Origin: Njordibacter sp905182035
Lineage (GTDB): Bacteria; Pseudomonadota; Gammaproteobacteria; Pseudomonadales; Balneatricaceae
Assembly: GCF_047730075.1 (NCBI RefSeq)
Contig: NZ_CP159831.1
Location: 2,356,001 to 2,420,000 of the forward strand
Direction of reading: 5' to 3'
DNA length: 64,000 bases
The notes beneath the pieces are model-generated. The model made no database searches and had not been told where the DNA came from. It was given only the letters and a program-made list of their open reading frames with translations. This document shows positions 53,411 through 63,705 of the stretch, piece by piece. A program made the translations under genes and the position numbers. Position 1 is the stretch's first letter. Every line of letters starts with the position of its first letter.

Positions 53411-55285
53411 TCATTGCCCCCGCATAAACAGTTTATCTAGTTCAGACAAACTCAGCTGCGTCCATGTAGGGCGACCATGGTTGCATTGCCCACTGCGCTC
53501 GGTAATTTCCATGTCCCGTAACAGTGCGTTCATTTCTACATGATTTAGCCTTCTATTAGCCCTCACCGCACCGTGGCAAGCCATAGTGCCTAGCAGTTCG
53601 TTATGAGCTGCCCTAATGCGGTCACTGCTGCCATAGGTGACTACATCAGCTAGGACATCTCGCACTAATTGTTCAACGTTGGCGTGTTGCAACAAGCTAG
53701 GCACTTGCCTCACCACTAAATTTTCCGTGCCAGACCTGTCGATAACAAAACCTAGCTCAGTAAATAATTCTTGCTGCGTCTCAACCTGATCCGCTTCACG
53801 GGAACTCACAGCCATGGATATAGGCACTAACAGAGGCTGAGCTTTAATGCCTTGCTCTGCCCATGATGTTTTCATTTTTTCGTAAACAATGCGTTCATGG
53901 GCTGCATGCATATCCACCAGTACCATGCCTTTGGCATTTTCAGAAACGATATAGATACCGTGGAGTTGCGCCACGGCATAACCCAAGGGTGGCACCTGCC
54001 CGGCCTCAGTTGCAGAACCCATTGATGGATCTGCATCGCCATGCAAACTGGCATATACTTTAGCCTGCTCCTGCATTTGATGCGGTGAGTGCTGGTTTAA
54101 CGATCCGCTCTGCCAAGGCATTTGCTGCATAGTTGATGATGTTGGATTACCGGCAATTTGGCCCAAATCCACTTGCGTTTGGCCAGCAAATACACCCATT
54201 TCAAGCCCTTGAGGCTGCATCTGAGACTGGCCCTGCATGACGCCCAACTGTTCAATGCCACCACCTGTAGGTATTTCTGGCCGCACTTGAGCCAAGGCTT
54301 TGTGCAGGCTACGAAAGATAAAGTCATGCACTATGCGGCCATCACGAAAACGCACTTCGTTTTTAGTGGGGTGAACGTTCACATCGACATTTGCAGGCTC
54401 TAGTTCTAAATACAATACAAACGCCGGATGACGCCCATGATAAAGCACATCACGATAAGCCTGACGCACGGCATGCCCTACTAGCTTATCTCGCACTACT
54501 CGACCATTAACAAAAAAATACTGAAGGTCCATCTGGCTGCGAGAGAAGGTCGGCAGGCCAACCCATCCCCATAGCCTCAACCCTGGCGCTTCCATTTCGA
54601 TATGCAAGGCTTGCTGCATAAAAGCAGGGCCACAAACACTCGCTACACGTTTTTCTTGGGCAGCTTGAGTATCTGCTGGGCGCAAGTTGTGAATCACTTT
54701 TTGATTATGTTTAAGGCTAAAAGCTACATCAAACCGGCTTAAGGCCAAGCGTTTTATCACTTCTTCTACGTGGCCAAATTCTGTTTTTTCTGTACGTAAA
54801 AACTTACGCCGAGCGGGAGTATTAAAAAACAAATCCCTCACTTCAACACTGGTACCAACAGGATGAGCAGCAGGCTGTAATTGAGCTTCCATGTCTCGGC
54901 CTTGCGTCATTACTTGCCAAGCACTCTCTTGGCCCTCAGTATTTGATGTAAGCGTTAAGCGCGATACGGAACTCACACTCGCCAGAGCTTCGCCACGAAA
55001 ACCTAGGCTCTGCACTGATTCCAAATCATCTAAGCTGGCGATTTTACTGGTCGCGTGGCGGCTTAAGGCTAGCGCTAAGTCTTGTTCACCAATTCCGGTG
55101 CCATTATCACGCACGCGCATAAGTTTTACGCCACCCTGCTCAACGTCTACATCAATTTTACTAGCTTTTGCGTCTAGGCAGTTTTCCAGCAACTCCTTTA
55201 TCACCGAAGCAGGGCGCTCTACCACTTCACCAGCGGCAATTTGGTTAGCCAAACGTGGGCTGAGTTGATGGATTTTTGCAGTCAT
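53411..55285 (-). CDS. mutL: DNA mismatch repair protein MutL
   Basis: A 624-residue GHKL ATPase linking MutS to downstream repair steps. ATPase motifs are IAAGEVVERPASVIKELLENCLDA, DNGTGI, RHATSKI and GFRGEALAS. The C-terminal dimerisation domain has CHGAVRANRRL and CNHGRPTW. The metal-binding endonuclease motif (DQHA) appears as DMHAAHERIVYE, so the usual E. coli-type non-nuclease MutL is likely. Confidence 0.96.
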   Translation of the reverse strand: MTAKIHQLSPRLANQIAAGEVVERPASVIKELLENCLDAKASKIDVDVEQGGVKLMRVRDNGTGIGEQDLALALSRHATSKIASLDDLESVQSLGFRGEALASVSSVSRLTLTSNTEGQESAWQVMTQGRDMEAQLQPAAHPVGTSVEVRDLFFNTPARRKFLRTEKTEFGHVEEVIKRLALSRFDVAFSLKHNQKVIHNLRPADTQAAQEKRVASVCGPAFMQQALHIEMEAPGLRLWGWVGLPTFSRSQMDLQYFFVNGRVVRDKLVGHAVRQAYRDVLYHGRHPAFVLYLELEPANVDVNVHPTKNEVRFRDGRIVHDFIFRSLHKALAQVRPEIPTGGGIEQLGVMQGQSQMQPQGLEMGVFAGQTQVDLGQIAGNPTSSTMQQMPWQSGSLNQHSPHQMQEQAKVYASLHGDADPSMGSATEAGQVPPLGYAVAQLHGIYIVSENAKGMVLVDMHAAHERIVYEKMKTSWAEQGIKAQPLLVPISMAVSSREADQVETQQELFTELGFVIDRSGTENLVVRQVPSLLQHANVEQLVRDVLADVVTYGSSDRIRAAHNELLGTMACHGAVRANRRLNHVEMNALLRDMEITERSGQCNHGRPTWTQLSLSELDKLFMRGQ

Positions 55286-55319
55286 TAGGACGCTCGTAAT
55301 CTATAGTGGGGCAAGCCAT

Positions 55320-56699
55320 TTAGCCTGCCGGGATAATAAGTATTTTACCAACCAGTAATACAGATTTACTGGTCATTTTATTGGCGTCTTGCAGGCGCTT
55401 GACACTGCTACCAAATCTTTGAGCAATAGCAGAAAGCGTATCTCCAGACACTACCTTATATGAACGTAGCTTGCGCTTTGCTTCTACTACAGAGGCAATA
55501 TAAGTATTAGCTATCGGGTGGCTATAAAAGTAGCTCCTTAAACCTTTAAAAATAGCCTTGGCCATTTGTTTTTGATACTTTTTGGTACGCAATTTTGCAG
55601 CCTCACCGGGATTTGATATAAACCCGGTTTCGACCAATATAGAAGGCACATCCGGTGACTTAAGCACCACAAAACCAGCCTTTTCAACGTGTCTTTTATG
55701 TAGCTTAGCAATCTTGCCTATATTGCCAAGGACCTGCTGAGCGACACCTTTACCAATAGCTTGACTGACAACCATATGCATACCAACCAAGGTCTCAACT
55801 ACATCAGGATCTTTAGCATAGTCATCCAAATCTATTTCACCGATGTAACTACTAGCTGGGTCAGTATCATTTTCGTTTTTTACCAAAAACTTTCCCAATT
55901 CACTATCAGAGCCTTTCCTAGACAGTACCCAAACAGATGCTCCTTTAGCTTTACTGTTTTTAAAGGCGTCTGCGTGTATAGAAATGAATAAATCGGCCTT
56001 GGCCTGACGGGCTTTTTTAGTACGCCCCCTTAAACTTATGTAATAGTCACCGCTGCGAGTGAGCAAAGATTCGAACCCTGGCTCCTTTTTAATCAGCGCT
56101 TGTAAGTGTTTGGCAATAGCTAAAACCACATGCTTTTCTTGTAGTTTTTTACCACTAAATTTGGGGCCCAGCGCACCAGGATCTTCACCACCGTGGCCTG
56201 CATCAATGGCAATCACAATATCCCTTTGGCTATCCAATAAAGCCAAGCCACTTAAGGACGTATTTTGTGGCAGTGATGGCTTTATCACTGCACCTTTTGT
56301 AGGCGTTGGGGGTGGTAGTTTATAATTGGACAGATCTACCACCAACCGATGGCCATAACTTAGGTTAGGCACCAAGGTAAAAGTTTTATGGCTAGTTTTG
56401 TAGGCTAAATCCAGCACTAGGCGTAATTTATTATCGCTGCGCTGGCTAGAGCGAATGCTGCGTATTGGACTGTTAGTAAAGTCTAATTTGGCAACAGAGG
56501 TAGACAGTATGCTCCGGTCAATATCGATCACTAGACGGTCTGGATTGGTTAAAATAATTTCTTCAAAAGTCACCGCGGCGCTAATATCAAACACTAATCG
56601 TGTGTTATCTGGTCCTGGCCAAATGCGTATGTTTTCTATTTTCGCAGCCCAGGACCCCATAGAAAAGAAGGCCCATGCAAGCAGCAAAAACACTCTCAT
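55320..56699 (-). CDS. amiB: N-acetylmuramoyl-L-alanine amidase (AmiB/AmiC-like)
   Basis: A 459-residue periplasmic amidase for septal peptidoglycan. A signal peptide (about residues 1-18) is followed by an AMIN domain (ENIRIWPGPDNTRLVFDIS), an Amidase_3 zinc domain (VIAIDAGHGGEDPGALG, with FISIHADA and VETGFISN) and one C-terminal LysM (YKVVSGDTLSAIAQRFG). Its stop is 35 bp before the mutL start; it overlaps tsaE by 4 bp. Confidence 0.95.
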   Translation of the reverse strand: MRVFLLLAWAFFSMGSWAAKIENIRIWPGPDNTRLVFDISAAVTFEEIILTNPDRLVIDIDRSILSTSVAKLDFTNSPIRSIRSSQRSDNKLRLVLDLAYKTSHKTFTLVPNLSYGHRLVVDLSNYKLPPPTPTKGAVIKPSLPQNTSLSGLALLDSQRDIVIAIDAGHGGEDPGALGPKFSGKKLQEKHVVLAIAKHLQALIKKEPGFESLLTRSGDYYISLRGRTKKARQAKADLFISIHADAFKNSKAKGASVWVLSRKGSDSELGKFLVKNENDTDPASSYIGEIDLDDYAKDPDVVETLVGMHMVVSQAIGKGVAQQVLGNIGKIAKLHKRHVEKAGFVVLKSPDVPSILVETGFISNPGEAAKLRTKKYQKQMAKAIFKGLRSYFYSHPIANTYIASVVEAKRKLRSYKVVSGDTLSAIAQRFGSSVKRLQDANKMTSKSVLLVGKILIIPAG

Positions 56700-57178
56700 T
56701 GTTGAACCTGGCCTAGGCCATCCAAAATAGCATCACCCATACTGGTTTTTGCCACAAAAGTGAGTTTTCGCCCGCGGTCCAGAGGATGAATAGTTAATAC
56801 AACATCAGCTTGGGGTAAATAACCCAGCCCTTTATCTGGCCACTCTATCAAATTAATAGCATACCCATCAAAGTAGTCCCGAATACCTAAATATTCTAAT
56901 TCTTCTGGGTGACCCAAGCGATAAAGATCAAAGTGATGTAATTTTTGTTGCTCAAACTGATATGGTTCCACTAGAGTATAGGTAGGGCTTTTTGTCGCAC
57001 CTTGATGACCAAAGTGACGCATAACGCCTCGAGTAAATGTGGTTTTCCCCATACCCAAGTCACCCTGCAAAAACACTGTAGCACCTTGTGCGCCAGCACT
57101 TAATGCGTGCCCAAACTGCCTGCCTAGAGCCACCATAGCATCTTCGCCGTGGGCTTGTAGTTGGTGCTCTAGGGACAT
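56696..57178 (-). CDS. tsaE: tRNA t6A biosynthesis ATPase TsaE
   Basis: A 160-residue P-loop ATPase of the TsaB-TsaD-TsaE t6A37 complex. Motifs are VFLQGDLGMGKTTFTRGVM, SPTYTLVEPY, HFDLYRLGHPEELEYLG and LIEWPDKG. The open frame begins at a TTG at 57199, but the ATG at 57178 matches the family N-terminus. It heads the amiB-mutL-miaA-hfq run. nnr (YjeF), often upstream, is absent here. Confidence 0.94.
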   Translation of the reverse strand: MSLEHQLQAHGEDAMVALGRQFGHALSAGAQGATVFLQGDLGMGKTTFTRGVMRHFGHQGATKSPTYTLVEPYQFEQQKLHHFDLYRLGHPEELEYLGIRDYFDGYAINLIEWPDKGLGYLPQADVVLTIHPLDRGRKLTFVAKTSMGDAILDGLGQVQQ

Positions 57179-57325
57179 GGACTCGACTACCCTACTCAAT
57201 GGATGATTTATTAGAGTGCAATATAGCCTAAAAGTGCAATAAAAACCGCCTATCTAGTAGGTATTTCATTGGTTTTGTTTCATTTTTAGAGATTCATGTT
57301 ATTCGTCTAGGTTAGAATAAGCGCC

Positions 57326-58498
57326 ATGCCAACGCAAAATCCACCTTCACTAACGGTACCCGTGCCACTAACTATGCAACAACTTGCAGACTTAGCCATA
57401 CGTATAAAACAGCTCGCAAGCCAATTTGGCTTTGCTGACTGCGGAATTACTGACACTGATAATGAAACCGCAGGCGAACAGTTAGAGCAGTGGTTAGATC
57501 TTGGCTACCATGCCGATATGGACTACATGGAAAAACACGGCAGCAAACGCTATCGCGCTGAAGAACTGGTACCAGGTACGCAACGCATAATATGCTTGCG
57601 TATGGATTACTTAGACCCTAAATTAACTACCCTAAGCACCCTAGAAGATGCTGAGCAGGCTTACATTGCCCGTTATGCCCTTGGTAGAGATTATCACAAA
57701 TTAGTTCGTAAACGTCTGGCTCAACTTAGTAAAGCCATTGAGAAATTAATCGGCCCATTTGGTCATCGGGTATTTGTTGACAGTGCGCCGGTGCTGGAAA
57801 AACCCCTTGCCCAAAAAGCAGGTCTGGGCTGGCAAGGCAAACACACCTTAATCATTAACCGTAAACAAGGGTCGTGGTTCGTGCTTGGTGAAATCTTTGT
57901 CGATCTCCCACTGCCCATAGATGAACCTTATCAAAAAGACCACTGTAGCCGCTGCGAATCTTGCATAACCGTATGCCCAACTGCGGCTTTTCCACAACCC
58001 TATGTACTGGATGCTAACCGTTGCATCGCTTATTTAACCATCGAGCACAAAGGCAGTATTCCATTAGATATACGGCCACTAATGGGAAATCGGGTATTTG
58101 GTTGTGATGACTGCCAGCTTGCTTGCCCATGGAATCGCGCACCTGGCGCCACCCAGGAAGATGATTTCAAACCTCGCCACGGCTTAGACCAAGCAAAATT
58201 AGCAGAGCTATTCATGTGGACCAAAGATGATTTTCTTAAACGAACGGAAGGATCACCTATTAGGCGTGCTGGTTTTGAAGGTTGGCAGCGAAATTTAGCG
58301 ATTGGTTTAGGTAATGGCCCTGCTACAAAATTCACGCTACAAGCACTGCAAGACCAACGCTCCACTGCCACTCCTATGGTGATGGAGCATATTGACTGGG
58401 CTGTAGATCAATTGATACAACGACAAACGCAACTCATCCCCATAACACCTGTGCCTTTAGCCCAACATTTTGGTCATAAGTTAAAGCATCTTTGCTAG
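57326..58498 (+). CDS. queG: epoxyqueuosine reductase QueG
   Basis: A 390-residue cobalamin and 4Fe-4S enzyme doing the last step of queuosine synthesis. Two ferredoxin-type clusters show as CSRCESCITVCPTAAF and FGCDDCQLACPWN. GYHADMDYMEKHGSKRYRAEELVPG is typical. It is divergent from tsaE, a common arrangement. Confidence 0.96.
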   Translation: MPTQNPPSLTVPVPLTMQQLADLAIRIKQLASQFGFADCGITDTDNETAGEQLEQWLDLGYHADMDYMEKHGSKRYRAEELVPGTQRIICLRMDYLDPKLTTLSTLEDAEQAYIARYALGRDYHKLVRKRLAQLSKAIEKLIGPFGHRVFVDSAPVLEKPLAQKAGLGWQGKHTLIINRKQGSWFVLGEIFVDLPLPIDEPYQKDHCSRCESCITVCPTAAFPQPYVLDANRCIAYLTIEHKGSIPLDIRPLMGNRVFGCDDCQLACPWNRAPGATQEDDFKPRHGLDQAKLAELFMWTKDDFLKRTEGSPIRRAGFEGWQRNLAIGLGNGPATKFTLQALQDQRSTATPMVMEHIDWAVDQLIQRQTQLIPITPVPLAQHFGHKLKHLC

Positions 58499-58664
58499 GC
58501 TAAAAACATAGTTAGTGCATTTGAAAGATGGGCCAAGACCCTATTTATTCATGTTAGACTTATACGAATAGGTTGAGGACCTTGAACTGTAGACATCGAA
58601 ATGTGCAAACTGCTAGCAGACTTTTTAGCTGACCTTATACTCTCCACGAAAGGTAAATTCTCCT

Positions 58665-59516
58665 GTGACTATCCCCGCAAGCCTAAATGGCTTTTATGCC
58701 AGCCCAGTATCTGTCAATACGGAAACAAAGTGGATTATTGCTGTGGTTGGTCGGGATATTTTGCTGGCTGACGGTTCCAGAATGGCTAAAAACCCTCTTA
58801 TTGACAGTGACGCGACCGACTCCTTAGGTTTTTTCTGCCAACGAAAAATAACTCTTGGCCAGTGGCTCAGCCGTGATTGTGAGGTTTGGGATCTCATGCC
58901 AGAAGTGACGGCGACTGAGGGGTTTAGTTTGGTTGGACTACGTGACTTACTAACGGTCGCAGGCGAGGAGATTTTTTCGTTAGCCTGTCGAGCCGTTCAA
59001 TTGCTAGACTGGCAAGATAAGCACCGCTTTTGTGGCAGTTGTGGTGAACCTAATCAAGCCACTGCTAAAGAACATGCTATGACCTGCCATAAGTGTAACA
59101 TCAACAATTACCCACGGATTTCCCCTTGCGTGATTGTGCTGGTAACCCGCGGGGATCACTGCCTTTTGGCGCGTAATGCTAGTTGGCCCACTAACCGATT
59201 TGGCGCTTTGGCTGGGTATCTTGAGGCCGGAGAGAGTGCAGAGCAGGCATTGCATCGAGAGGTCTTTGAAGAAGTGGGCGTCGAAATCGATAATATCCGT
59301 TATGTTGGCAGCCAGTCGTGGCCTTATCCTGGGCAGTTGATGCTTGGTTTTATTGCCAATGCCGTGACCGACGAAATTAAAGTGGATGGCATCGAGATCG
59401 CTGAGGCGAACTGGTTTCGCTACGACCAGTTACCTGGGAATACGGCGCCACCAGGAATTATGGCTGGCCGCCTGATCCAATACTATGTGGAACAGGCTAC
59501 CTTGGCCTTTAGGTAA
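58665..59516 (+). CDS. nudC: NudC-like NAD+/NADH pyrophosphatase (deNADding enzyme)
   Basis: A 283-residue Nudix hydrolase that cleaves NADH and removes NAD caps from RNA. The zinc ribbon C-x2-C...C-x2-C is CGSCGEPNQ...CHKC, followed by PRISPCVIVLV, the Nudix box GYLEAGESAEQALHREVFEEVG and the SQSWPYPGQLMLGF signature specific to NudC. The start is GTG at 58665. Confidence 0.93.
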   Translation: MTIPASLNGFYASPVSVNTETKWIIAVVGRDILLADGSRMAKNPLIDSDATDSLGFFCQRKITLGQWLSRDCEVWDLMPEVTATEGFSLVGLRDLLTVAGEEIFSLACRAVQLLDWQDKHRFCGSCGEPNQATAKEHAMTCHKCNINNYPRISPCVIVLVTRGDHCLLARNASWPTNRFGALAGYLEAGESAEQALHREVFEEVGVEIDNIRYVGSQSWPYPGQLMLGFIANAVTDEIKVDGIEIAEANWFRYDQLPGNTAPPGIMAGRLIQYYVEQATLAFR

Positions 59517-59556
59517 CCGCTGTATTGACCTTTAGTAAAGTTGCTAACCTACACCT

Positions 59557-60105
59557 TCACGATTTCATCTTTAAAAAATGCGCTCGGTAATAGGCCATCT
59601 CCGCAATTGAATCACGCACATCATCTAGCGCCAGATGGCTGCCATCTTTTTTAAGACCATCAAGCAGCTCTGGACGCCAGCGACGAGCCAACTCTTTTAA
59701 GGTGCTCACATCCACGTTGCGGTAGTGAAAATAGGCCTCAAGTTGAGGCATGTATTTCACCAAGAAACGTCTATCTTGACCAATAGTATTGCCGCACATA
59801 GGAGAGTGACCACCATCAACCAAGGCTTTAAGAAAAGCGATGGTTTGTTGCTCAGCTTCTGCACAGCTTACCTTGCTGTCACGCACCCGTTGGGTTAGGC
59901 CAGATTGGCCATGTTGTTTAATACACCAATCGTTCATAGTCTCCAGCACCGTATCGTTCTGATGAATGACAAGGGATGGCCCTTCAGCCAGTACATTTAA
60001 ATGGGCGTCGGTGACAATGGTGGCAATTTCAATAATAACGTCTTGCTCTGGGTCGAGACCGGTCATTTCAAGGTCTAACCAAATTAGATTTTGTGCGTGT
60101 TTCAC
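59557..60105 (-). CDS. orn: oligoribonuclease
   Basis: A 182-residue DEDDh 3'-5' exonuclease that finishes RNA decay on dinucleotides, including pGpG from c-di-GMP. Motifs are LIWLDLEMTGLDPE (D-E), GNTIGQDRRFL (D) and the last HxAxDD in HLALDDVRDS. The start is GTG. It diverges from rsgA with a 95-bp gap, the common gammaproteobacterial layout. Confidence 0.96.
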   Translation of the reverse strand: MKHAQNLIWLDLEMTGLDPEQDVIIEIATIVTDAHLNVLAEGPSLVIHQNDTVLETMNDWCIKQHGQSGLTQRVRDSKVSCAEAEQQTIAFLKALVDGGHSPMCGNTIGQDRRFLVKYMPQLEAYFHYRNVDVSTLKELARRWRPELLDGLKKDGSHLALDDVRDSIAEMAYYRAHFLKMKS

Positions 60106-60200
60106 AAGAAAAGTTCTCTAGCTGAGATTGATAGACTGAATTATGCCTCACTTCGCGGTAGAATAAAGCCTTTACTGACAATCCAGTACATTAATGCTCA

Positions 60201-61238
60201 ATGGCCAAACGTAAACTAACCCGCCGCCAACAGTGGCAAATTGATAAAGTTCAAGACGAACGTCGCGCACGCGCCAATAAACAAGATGGGGTGATAGAAA
60301 ACGCTATCGAACATGGTGACCTGTCTGCCGAACAGCAGGGTTTAATTATCGCCCACTATGGCTCTTTAATAGATGTTGAAGCCTTGCATGGCCAATACCA
60401 AGGCCAAGTGTTTCGCTGTAAAATTCGCTCTAATTTAGGCTTCCTCGTCACTGGTGATCAAGTGTCCTGGCGCCAAGCAGCGGATCAAAGTGGTGTAATT
60501 GTGGCCCGCGATGATCGCAATAGTATTCTCAGCCGTCCAAATAAATACGGTGATCTTAAACCTGTGGCGGCAAACATTGATCAAATCATTGTGACCTTTG
60601 CTCCCAAACCTTATGCCCATGCTAATTTGATAGACCGCTACTTGGTGGCCGCCGAGGCCAGTGAAATTGAGCCTATACTTTTACTCAACAAAACCGACCT
60701 ATTAGACGAAGAGGCCCAAGACCACCTTGAACCCATGTTAGCTCGCTACAAAGCCCTAGGTTACCGTATTATTCGCGCCTCTACTCAAACCTTAACGGGC
60801 CTTGAAGCACTTTATACTGAGCTAAACAATAAAGTTAGCGTGTTTGTGGGTCAGTCTGGTGTTGGGAAATCTAGCTTAGTGAATGTACTGCTTCCTGGAG
60901 TAGACATTAAAACCAGCGCCTTGTCTGAGCAAACCAACAAAGGTGTTCACACCACCACCACAGCTAAACTATTTCACGTCCCTAATGGTGGGCAATTAAT
61001 CGATTCCCCAGGCATACGTGAATTCGGTCTTTGGCATATGGACACAGCAACCCTACTGGAGGGTTTTGTGGAATTTAGGCCCTATTTAGGCTACTGTAAA
61101 TTTAGCGATTGTAGCCATGAGCATGAACCTGCCTGTGCTTTATTAAAGGCTTTAGAAGATGGTCATATTGACCCCATTCGTATGTCGAGCTTTCAACACA
61201 TTAAAGCGTCTTTAGACGACTTCACCACACATAACTAA
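60201..61238 (+). CDS. rsgA: ribosome small subunit GTPase RsgA
   Basis: A 345-residue circularly permuted GTPase acting late in 30S assembly. A basic N-terminus and an OB fold precede the G domain, with G4 LLNKTDLL before G1 GQSGVGKSSLVN and G3 DSPGIREFGL. The C-terminal zinc site is CKFSDCSHEHEPAC. It is followed by psd after 9 bp. Confidence 0.96.
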   Translation: MAKRKLTRRQQWQIDKVQDERRARANKQDGVIENAIEHGDLSAEQQGLIIAHYGSLIDVEALHGQYQGQVFRCKIRSNLGFLVTGDQVSWRQAADQSGVIVARDDRNSILSRPNKYGDLKPVAANIDQIIVTFAPKPYAHANLIDRYLVAAEASEIEPILLLNKTDLLDEEAQDHLEPMLARYKALGYRIIRASTQTLTGLEALYTELNNKVSVFVGQSGVGKSSLVNVLLPGVDIKTSALSEQTNKGVHTTTTAKLFHVPNGGQLIDSPGIREFGLWHMDTATLLEGFVEFRPYLGYCKFSDCSHEHEPACALLKALEDGHIDPIRMSSFQHIKASLDDFTTHN

Positions 61239-61247
61239 GGATTCTTC

Positions 61248-62099
61248 ATGGGCGATCGTTTATTTGTATTCATGCAATACTTGTTACCACAACAGTTAAT
61301 CTCTCGCCTTGTAGGCATACTGGCCCACAGTTCTATGCCGGTAATTAAAGACCCCTTTATTCGCACATTTATAAAGCGTTTCAAAGTCAACATGGATGAA
61401 GCTGAACGTCAGCACCCAAGTCAATATGGCAGTTTTAATGACTTTTTTACCCGCAGTCTTAAGGCTGAGGCACGCACCTTAGATAAGAATCCAAAGCACT
61501 TAGCTTGCCCCGTAGATGGCGCTATTAGCCAACTAGGCAAAATAAACGGACAAAACCTATTTCAAGCCAAAGGCCACGAGTTTAACCTCACCACTTTATT
61601 AGGTGGCAATAGTGGACTCGCTACTCCTTTTATAGATGGTGATTTTGCTACTATTTATTTGGCACCTAAAGACTACCATCGCATTCATATGCCTTGCGAC
61701 GGCACCCTTACCCACATGGTGCATGTACCGGGTCAATTATTTTCGGTGAACCAAACAACCGCCGCCCAAGTGCCGGGTTTATTTGCCCGTAACGAAAGGG
61801 TAGTGGCCATTTTTGACACTGAGTTTGGGTCTATGGCTATGGTGCTAGTAGGCGCCATGATTGTAGCCAGTGTGGAAACGGTTTGGGCAGGCTTAGTGTG
61901 CCCTAAAGGTAAGGTGGTAAGCCAATTTAACTATACCAACCAAGAACCTATCGTATTGAAGAAAGGTGAAGAAATGGGCCACTTTAAATTGGGCTCTACC
62001 CTAGTCATGTGTTTACCAAAAGGCGCAAGCCAATGGCCCACAGAACTTAGTGCTGGCACCACAACACGTTTAGGCCAAATGTTCGCCGAACTTAATTAA
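61248..62099 (+). CDS. psd: phosphatidylserine decarboxylase
   Basis: A 283-residue pyruvoyl enzyme making phosphatidylethanolamine at the inner membrane. Self-cleavage occurs between G249 and S250 in KLGSTLVM. FNDFFTRSLK, CPVDGAISQLG, APKDYHRIHMPCDG and LVGAMIVASVETVW are conserved. AAGGATT precedes the ATG. The rsgA-psd pair is common. Confidence 0.96.
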   Translation: MGDRLFVFMQYLLPQQLISRLVGILAHSSMPVIKDPFIRTFIKRFKVNMDEAERQHPSQYGSFNDFFTRSLKAEARTLDKNPKHLACPVDGAISQLGKINGQNLFQAKGHEFNLTTLLGGNSGLATPFIDGDFATIYLAPKDYHRIHMPCDGTLTHMVHVPGQLFSVNQTTAAQVPGLFARNERVVAIFDTEFGSMAMVLVGAMIVASVETVWAGLVCPKGKVVSQFNYTNQEPIVLKKGEEMGHFKLGSTLVMCLPKGASQWPTELSAGTTTRLGQMFAELN

Positions 62100-62111
62100 C
62101 ACCCAGATAAA

Positions 62112-63080
62112 CTAAGCAAGGTGGTGGCTAAAAGCCATTACCTTAGTTATGTCTTTTTCGCCAGAGGCAAGCATTAATAAACGCTCTATCCCTAAAGCTA
62201 CGCCAGAACATTCTGGTAGCCCAGCTTGTAGCGCCTGAATGAGCCTAATATCAACAGCCATGGGTATTTTACCCATGAAAGCTCTTGTGGCATGGTCTAA
62301 TGCAAAGCGCCGCTCTTGTTCTTGAGCATCCGTCAGCTCTTGGTATCCATTGGCTAATTCAATGCCGTTAATATACACCTCAAAACGACGCGCCACGTTA
62401 TTACCCAGGTCATCCATGCCAGTCTGTGCTAAGGCTGATTGGCTGGCTGGGTAATCAAAAACAAAACACGCTTTGGGTAGTTGTGGCTCAATACAGTGAC
62501 TCATTAATAAGTCTAACCAAGTATCTCGCGGGGTAGATGCTTCCATTTGAATATCTATCAGATCCAAGGCCTTGGATCTGATAGCGTCATCACTGGCCGT
62601 TAAAGGGTCGATATAAAGAACTTCTTCAAAAGCCTGACGGTAGCTCCAAAAGTGCCACTCAAGCACTTCACCTATTAGTACGGTATCGATAAGACATGCC
62701 ACTTCTTGCATCAATTGCTGTAGATCAAAATCGAGGCGATACCACTCTAATAAGGTAAATTCCGGGTTGTGTCGGCAACCCACCTCACCATTACGAAACG
62801 CTTTAGCAATTTGATAGATACTGCCACTACCTGCTGCTAATAAACGCTTCATGGCATATTCTGGTGAAGACATGAGGTGCATAGGCTGACATTGGAAAGC
62901 GCCATCCTGGGTAAAGGCTACTGGAATAGTATCGATATGAGGGTCGGATACCCCATAATGGGACATTATAGGGGTATCGACTTCAAGCAAATCACGGGCA
63001 GAAAAAAATGCCCGTATTTGGCTGATTACTCTGGCACGTTGCTTAAGCTGGTTAATGTCAGCACTCGGTTGCCATGGCAT
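62112..63080 (-). CDS. epmA: EF-P--(R)-beta-lysine ligase
   Basis: A 322-residue class II LysRS-like ligase (PoxA/GenX) that attaches (R)-beta-lysine to EF-P K34. It lacks an anticodon domain. SSPEYAMKRLLAAGSGSIYQIAKAFRNGEVG and HNPEFTLLEWYR, then GIELANGYQELTD and SGVALGIERLLML, are the aminoacyl-adenylate motifs. It lies 17 bp downstream of efp. Confidence 0.96.
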   Translation of the reverse strand: MPWQPSADINQLKQRARVISQIRAFFSARDLLEVDTPIMSHYGVSDPHIDTIPVAFTQDGAFQCQPMHLMSSPEYAMKRLLAAGSGSIYQIAKAFRNGEVGCRHNPEFTLLEWYRLDFDLQQLMQEVACLIDTVLIGEVLEWHFWSYRQAFEEVLYIDPLTASDDAIRSKALDLIDIQMEASTPRDTWLDLLMSHCIEPQLPKACFVFDYPASQSALAQTGMDDLGNNVARRFEVYINGIELANGYQELTDAQEQERRFALDHATRAFMGKIPMAVDIRLIQALQAGLPECSGVALGIERLLMLASGEKDITKVMAFSHHLA

Positions 63081-63097
63081 AGTGGATAATCCTAAGC

Positions 63098-63664
63098 CTA
63101 TGCGCGGCTTACGTAATCGCCTGTGCGGGTGTCAATCTTTAGCATCTCACCTTGCTCAATAAACAAGGGTACACGCACAGTAGCACCCGTTGCTAAAGTC
63201 GCAGGTTTACTGCCTCCTTGAGCTGTGTCACCTTTAAGGCCTGGATCAGTTTCCGTCACTTCTAACTCTACAAAGTTAGGTGCAGCAACAGCTAATGGCG
63301 CATCATTCCATAAGGTGACCACGTAAATCTCTTGTTCCTTAAGCCACTTAATGCAGTCACCTACGGCATGGACATCCGCACCATATTGCTCGAAAGTACC
63401 GTCTGCCATCATAAAATGCCAAAACTCACCATCGGTATATAGGTATTCCATGTTGCGGTCCATCACGTCCGCCATTTCAATGGATTCACCCGACTTAAAG
63501 GTACGGTCCCATACCCGGCCGGACTTCAAGTTCTTCATACGTACGCGGGTAAATGCTTGACCTTTACCGGGTTTAACAAACTCCACATCAACCATGGCAC
63601 ATGGATCGCCTTCTAACATAACTTTAAGGCCAGATTTAAATTCGTTGCTGCTATAATTAGCCAT
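63098..63664 (-). CDS. efp: elongation factor P
   Basis: A 188-residue EF-P that rescues ribosomes at polyproline. The loop KPGKGQAF carries the modified lysine at residue 34, as in EpmA/EpmB-type EF-Ps. KOW and two OB domains are complete. It is followed by epmA; epmB is divergent. Confidence 0.97.
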   Translation of the reverse strand: MANYSSNEFKSGLKVMLEGDPCAMVDVEFVKPGKGQAFTRVRMKNLKSGRVWDRTFKSGESIEMADVMDRNMEYLYTDGEFWHFMMADGTFEQYGADVHAVGDCIKWLKEQEIYVVTLWNDAPLAVAAPNFVELEVTETDPGLKGDTAQGGSKPATLATGATVRVPLFIEQGEMLKIDTRTGDYVSRA

Positions 63665-63705
63665 TTTTCGCTCTAATGAAATAAATATCGGGAAATTTGT
63701 CGCTT